A DNA stretch of 7,427 bases, taken from Nitrospirota bacterium (GTDB lineage Bacteria; Nitrospirota; Nitrospiria; Nitrospirales; Nitrospiraceae). A model generated the notes under the pieces. It was not told the origin of the DNA, searched no databases, and was given only the letters and a program-made list of their open reading frames with translations. Each line of letters opens with the position of its first letter. Positions within the stretch are counted from its first letter, which is position 1. This document shows, piece by piece, positions 4,178 to 7,427 of this stretch. The stretch covers positions 1 through 7,427 of the forward strand of contig JACPZN010000161.1 of the NCBI GenBank assembly GCA_016195505.1, read 5' to 3'. The position numbers were made by a program, and so were the translations under genes.

Positions 4178-6924
4178 TGACGGAGCGAGGGACTTTTATC
4201 ATCAACGGAACCGAGCGGGTCGTGGTCAGCCAGCTCCACCGTTCGCCTGGCGCCTCCTTTACCCATGACAAGGGGCGCACCCATGCGAGCGGCAAGGTGT
4301 TGTATTCCGCACGCATTATTCCCTATCGGGGCTCGTGGCTCGATTTTGAGTTCGACGCGCGCGATATCCTCTATGTCCGCATCGATCGCCGGCGAAAGAT
4401 GCCGACCACCATTTTGTTGAAGGCATTCGGCTTTTCGAGCGACGATTTACTTAAGATGTACTATCCCGTCGAAGAAATCCGGGTATCCAAGGGCAAGCTG
4501 TTCCGCAAGTTGGATGCGGAAATCCATCATGGGCTCCGGTGTTCGGCCGAAGTGACGGAGAAGGGCAACAAGGAACCGCTCGTGCGGGAGGGCGCCAGGC
4601 TGACGAAGGGCATGATTGCCAAACTGAAGGCGTCAGGAGTGAAAGAAATCCCGCTTCTGCCCGCAGAATTGATGGGCCGCGCCATTCTCACGGAATTGGT
4701 CGATTCCAAAAGGACCAAGTTGGCGGAGAAAAATCAGCGGTTGACTGCCGAAATCGTCGAACAGATTGTCGAGAGCGACGTCGAAGAGTTCAAGGTCATC
4801 TATCTGGATATGGCCACGGCGACGCCCGTCATCCTCGATACCTTGGAGATGGAGAAGATCGTATCGAAGGAAGAAGCGATGGTGGAGATTTATCGTCGTC
4901 TTCGCCCGGGAGAAACTCCGTCCGTCGATACCGCGCGGGCACTGTTCGACAATCTGTTCTTGAATTCTAAGCGCTACGATCTGTCCCCTGTCGGCCGCCT
5001 CAAGCTCAATAAAAAGCTCGGATTAAGCCTGCCGCTTGAGCAGCGCACGCTCACGGCTCAGGACATCGTCGAAGTGATCCGTTACCTCGTCAATCTCAAG
5101 ATGGGCAAAGGAGAGATCGACGACATCGATCACTTGGGAAATCGTCGGGTTCGATCAGTGGGGGAGCTGCTTGAGAATCAGTTCCGGTTAGGGCTGGTCC
5201 GGATGGAACGGAGCATCAAGGAGCGGATGAATCTCCTCGATATGGAAACCGTGCTGCCTCACGATCTGATCAATGCCAAGCCGGTTGTGGCGGCGGTGAA
5301 GGAATTCTTCAGCAGCAGCCAGCTGTCTCAATTCATGGACCAAACCAACCCGCTGGCTGAAATTACGCACAAGCGGCGTCTATCGGCGCTTGGTCCCGGT
5401 GGGTTGACGAGAGAACGGGCCGGCTTCGAAGTCCGCGACGTGCATCCATCACACTACAGCCGTATCTGTCCGATCGAAACGCCGGAAGGCCCGAACATCG
5501 GGTTGATTACCTCCCTGGCGACCTATGCGCGGATCAATCAGTTTGGATTCATCGAGGCGCCCTATCGAAAAGTCGTGAAGGGGCGCGTGACGGATGAGAT
5601 CGAATTCCTCTCCGCCATCGAGGGTGACAAGTACATCATCGCCCAGGCGAACTCCAAAGTGGATGGGTCGGGCCGTTTGGTTTCAGAGACTGTCTCCTGC
5701 CGTCATGGCGGCGACTTCGTGATGGCGACGCCGGACAAGATTGAGTATATGGACGTGTCTCCGAAGCAAGTGGTCAGTGTTGCGACGGCCCTCGTGCCGT
5801 TCTTGGAACACGACGATGCCAACCGCGCACTTATGGGTTCCAATATGCAACGCCAGGCGGTTCCTTTAGTGACCTCTGAGGCCCCTTTGGTCGGCACCGG
5901 GATGGAAGCGGTGGTGGCGCGAGATTCGGGATACGTAATCCAGGCCCGCCGAGCCGGCGTCGTGGAAAGCGTTGATGCCACTCGCATCGTGGTGCGGGCC
6001 GATTCGAAGGAAAGAAGGAGAGGCAAAGATTCCGGATTGGATGTCTATGATCTGATCAAGTTCCAACGATCGAATCAAAACACCTGTATTACGCAGACCC
6101 CCGTGGTTCGGATCGGTCAACCGGTGAAGAAGGGGCAGGTACTAGGTGATGGGCCGGCGATCGATCATGGAGAACTCGCGTTGGGGAAAAACGTCCTCGT
6201 GGCGTTCATGCCATGGGGTGGATATAACTTCGAAGACGCCATTCTGCTCAGCGAAAAATTGGTCCGTGAAGATGCCTTCACGTCGATTCATATCGAAGAG
6301 TTCGAGGTAGAAGCTCGCGATACGAAGCTGGGCAAGGAAGACGTCACCCGCGATATTCCCAATGTCGGAGAAGAGGCGCTCAGAAATCTGGATGAGAGCG
6401 GAATCATCCGGATTGGTGCCGAAGTGAAACCCGGTGATATTCTGGTCGGAAAAGTGACGCCAAAGGGCGAAACCCAGCTCACCCCGGAAGAAAAGTTGCT
6501 CCGGGCGATCTTCGGCGAGAAGGCCGGTGACGTCAAGGACACTTCCTTGACCGTGCCTCCGGGAGTAGAAGGCATTGTGGTCGACGTCAAAATCTTCTCC
6601 CGTAAAGGTCTCGACAAGGATGAACGTTCGAAGAGCATCGAGACCGACGATCAGATCAAGTTGCAGCGTGATCACCACGAAGAGTTGCGGATCATCGAGG
6701 AAGAAAAGACAAAGAAGATTCGGAAGCTGTTGCTCGGAAAGGTCGTGGGCCGCGATCTGATGGATCCGGACACGGGCGACGTCATTCTGAAGAAGAAGGG
6801 CAAGCTGACGGCGGAGATTCTCAAGCGGCTGCCTGATGACACCGTGCGCCACATTATTCTCAGCGATCCGGACGAGCAAAAAGAATTGGAGGACGTTGAG
6901 CGACGGGCCAAGGAGCAGATCTAA
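4132..6924 (+). CDS. rpoB: RpoB piece 2: central body of beta, ending at an in-frame TAA
   Basis: Authentic beta resumes with VREQEVYVGELPLMTERGTF from 4138; the GTG at 4132 is simply the first possible start in this frame. It covers the lobe and protrusion, the fork region and most of the hybrid-binding domain, 928 residues. The rifampicin-resistance region is at 5314-5391 and reads SQLSQFMDQTNPLAEITHKR onward. It keeps the residues equivalent to E. coli Q513, D516, H526 and S531 (codons 5329, 5338, 5368, 5383), so it looks rifampicin-sensitive in type. Later landmarks are GGYNFEDAILLSEK, NVGEEALRNLDESGI and KGETQLTPEEKLLRAIFGEK. It ends KEQI at the TAA 6922-6924. A protein ending here would lack the active-site lysines and be non-functional as beta. 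Confidence 0.88.
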   Translation: MSVREQEVYVGELPLMTERGTFIINGTERVVVSQLHRSPGASFTHDKGRTHASGKVLYSARIIPYRGSWLDFEFDARDILYVRIDRRRKMPTTILLKAFGFSSDDLLKMYYPVEEIRVSKGKLFRKLDAEIHHGLRCSAEVTEKGNKEPLVREGARLTKGMIAKLKASGVKEIPLLPAELMGRAILTELVDSKRTKLAEKNQRLTAEIVEQIVESDVEEFKVIYLDMATATPVILDTLEMEKIVSKEEAMVEIYRRLRPGETPSVDTARALFDNLFLNSKRYDLSPVGRLKLNKKLGLSLPLEQRTLTAQDIVEVIRYLVNLKMGKGEIDDIDHLGNRRVRSVGELLENQFRLGLVRMERSIKERMNLLDMETVLPHDLINAKPVVAAVKEFFSSSQLSQFMDQTNPLAEITHKRRLSALGPGGLTRERAGFEVRDVHPSHYSRICPIETPEGPNIGLITSLATYARINQFGFIEAPYRKVVKGRVTDEIEFLSAIEGDKYIIAQANSKVDGSGRLVSETVSCRHGGDFVMATPDKIEYMDVSPKQVVSVATALVPFLEHDDANRALMGSNMQRQAVPLVTSEAPLVGTGMEAVVARDSGYVIQARRAGVVESVDATRIVVRADSKERRRGKDSGLDVYDLIKFQRSNQNTCITQTPVVRIGQPVKKGQVLGDGPAIDHGELALGKNVLVAFMPWGGYNFEDAILLSEKLVREDAFTSIHIEEFEVEARDTKLGKEDVTRDIPNVGEEALRNLDESGIIRIGAEVKPGDILVGKVTPKGETQLTPEEKLLRAIFGEKAGDVKDTSLTVPPGVEGIVVDVKIFSRKGLDKDERSKSIETDDQIKLQRDHHEELRIIEEEKTKKIRKLLLGKVVGRDLMDPDTGDVILKKKGKLTAEILKRLPDDTVRHIILSDPDEQKELEDVERRAKEQI

Positions 6925-7427
6925 ATTCTCCAAATGCTCTATGACGAGAAGGTCGGTCGCCTGAAACGGGGCGATGAATTGCCGCCCGGCGTCATCAAGC
7001 TCGTCAAAGTGTATATCGCCATGAAGCGCAAGATACAGGTCGGCGATAAGATGGCTGGTCGCCACGGCAACAAGGGTGTCGTGTCCCGGGTATTGCCCGA
7101 AGAAGACATGCCCTATTTACCGGACGGGACGCCGGTTGAAATCGTGCTGAATCCTCTCGGTGTGCCGTCGCGCATGAACGTGGGCCAGATTTTGGAAACC
7201 CACCTCGGCTGGGCGGCCAAAGCCTTGGGAATCAAAGTGGCCAGCCCGGTATTCGATGGGGCATCGGAGAAAGAAATCAAGGATCTCCTCAAAAAGGCGA
7301 AATTACCGCCGAGCGGCCAAAGCCAGCTGGTCGACGGCAAGACCGGTGAGCCATTCGGCAGCCCCGTCACCGTCGGGTATATGTATGTGCTGAAACTCCA
7401 CCACTTGGTGGACGACAAGATCCACGC
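6925..7427 (+). CDS. rpoB: RpoB piece 3: start of the C-terminal part of beta (partial)
   Basis: The same frame stays open after the TAA to the window end (167 codons) and is highly conserved. LKRGDELPPGVIKLVKVYIA leads to GDKMAGRHGNKGVVSR, where lysine codons 7048-7050 and 7072-7074 match E. coli K1065 and K1073 at the catalytic centre. DMPYLPDGTPVEIVLNPLGV, PSRMNVGQILETHLG and the sigma/clamp-proximal VTVGYMYVLKLHHLVDDKIH follow. There is no ribosome binding site or start codon placed to make this a gene of its own. It is simply the continuation of rpoB, and rpoC would be expected downstream. Confidence 0.88.
   Translation, partial: MLQMLYDEKVGRLKRGDELPPGVIKLVKVYIAMKRKIQVGDKMAGRHGNKGVVSRVLPEEDMPYLPDGTPVEIVLNPLGVPSRMNVGQILETHLGWAAKALGIKVASPVFDGASEKEIKDLLKKAKLPPSGQSQLVDGKTGEPFGSPVTVGYMYVLKLHHLVDDKIH

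Larger units (their letters stand above)
3869..7427 (+). pseudogene. rpoB: RNA polymerase beta subunit, disrupted and cut off by the window end
   Basis: The locus encodes beta, the second largest core RNA polymerase subunit, in its usual place after rplL. It is interrupted twice. Near 4137 about 30 conserved codons are missing and the frame changes. At 6922-6924 a TAA replaces what is probably a glutamate codon. Coding-quality sequence continues past both points, and the last visible words (VTVGYMYVLKLHHLVDDKIHA) lie about 110 residues before the usual end. The rest is so well preserved that long-term decay is unlikely. Sequencing or assembly error, or a recently damaged extra copy, fits better. 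The three open pieces are listed separately. Confidence 0.85.

Noticed and set aside
4130..4180. Programmed ribosomal frameshift in rpoB
   Set aside because: Conserved residues are absent between the two frames, and no slippery run or following structure is evident, so a deletion explains it better.
6142..7065. Minus-strand open frame of 307 codons opposite rpoB
   Set aside because: It lies wholly opposite conserved beta coding sequence, has no recognisable protein motif, and long antisense frames are common in GC-rich genes with strong codon bias.

Overview
The window carries one strand (+) of a classic bacterial translation/transcription gene cluster: the end of tuf (EF-Tu), rpmG (L33), tRNA-Trp, secE, nusG, rplK (L11), rplA (L1), rplJ (L10), rplL (L7/L12) and most of rpoB (RNA polymerase beta). 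The window stops inside rpoB, about 110 residues before the usual end of the protein. The order tuf-rpmG-trnW-secE-nusG-rplKAJL-rpoB is a conserved bacterial arrangement. Protein wording, moderately high GC and heptad-rich spacers remind me of Nitrospira (Nitrospirota), but this lineage call is from recall and not from a search.

Layout: 1-141 is the EF-Tu C-terminus. 142-218 is a spacer built of 7-bp repeats. 219-368 is rpmG, 430-504 is tRNA-Trp with encoded CCA, and 505-689 is a spacer with a terminator-like hairpin flanked by a diverged direct repeat. 690-884 is secE and 959-1495 is nusG. 1570-1995 is rplK and 2019-2711 is rplA. 2817-3350 is rplJ, which has no stop codon and reads in frame into rplL (3351-3752). 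3869-7427 is rpoB. The products make the ribosomal stalk base (L10, L12, L11), the L1 stalk, the elongation factor that uses the stalk, the SecYEG subunit SecE, the elongation factor NusG and its RNA polymerase target.

Two things are not ordinary. First, coding lesions cluster in the 3' half. The rplJ stop codon is missing. About 30 conserved codons are missing from rpoB near 4137, with a frameshift. An in-frame TAA sits at 6922-6924 in rpoB, upstream of the active-site lysines. An intact rpoB is essential, so assembly or sequencing error is the simplest reading, followed by a decayed second copy; a truly split subunit is least likely. Second, all but the short rplK-rplA gap and the tRNA-secE gap hold period-7 repeats. 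One family (GCTGARN and its complement) lies in the tuf-rpmG, rpmG-tRNA, secE-nusG and nusG-rplK gaps. Another (NNGGTCA/TGACCNN) lies in the rplA-rplJ and rplL-rpoB gaps, where it forms long hairpins at the two places where enterobacteria place L10-L12 autoregulation and the rplL-rpoB attenuator/RNase III site. I saw no CRISPR array, insertion sequence, prophage or defence gene.
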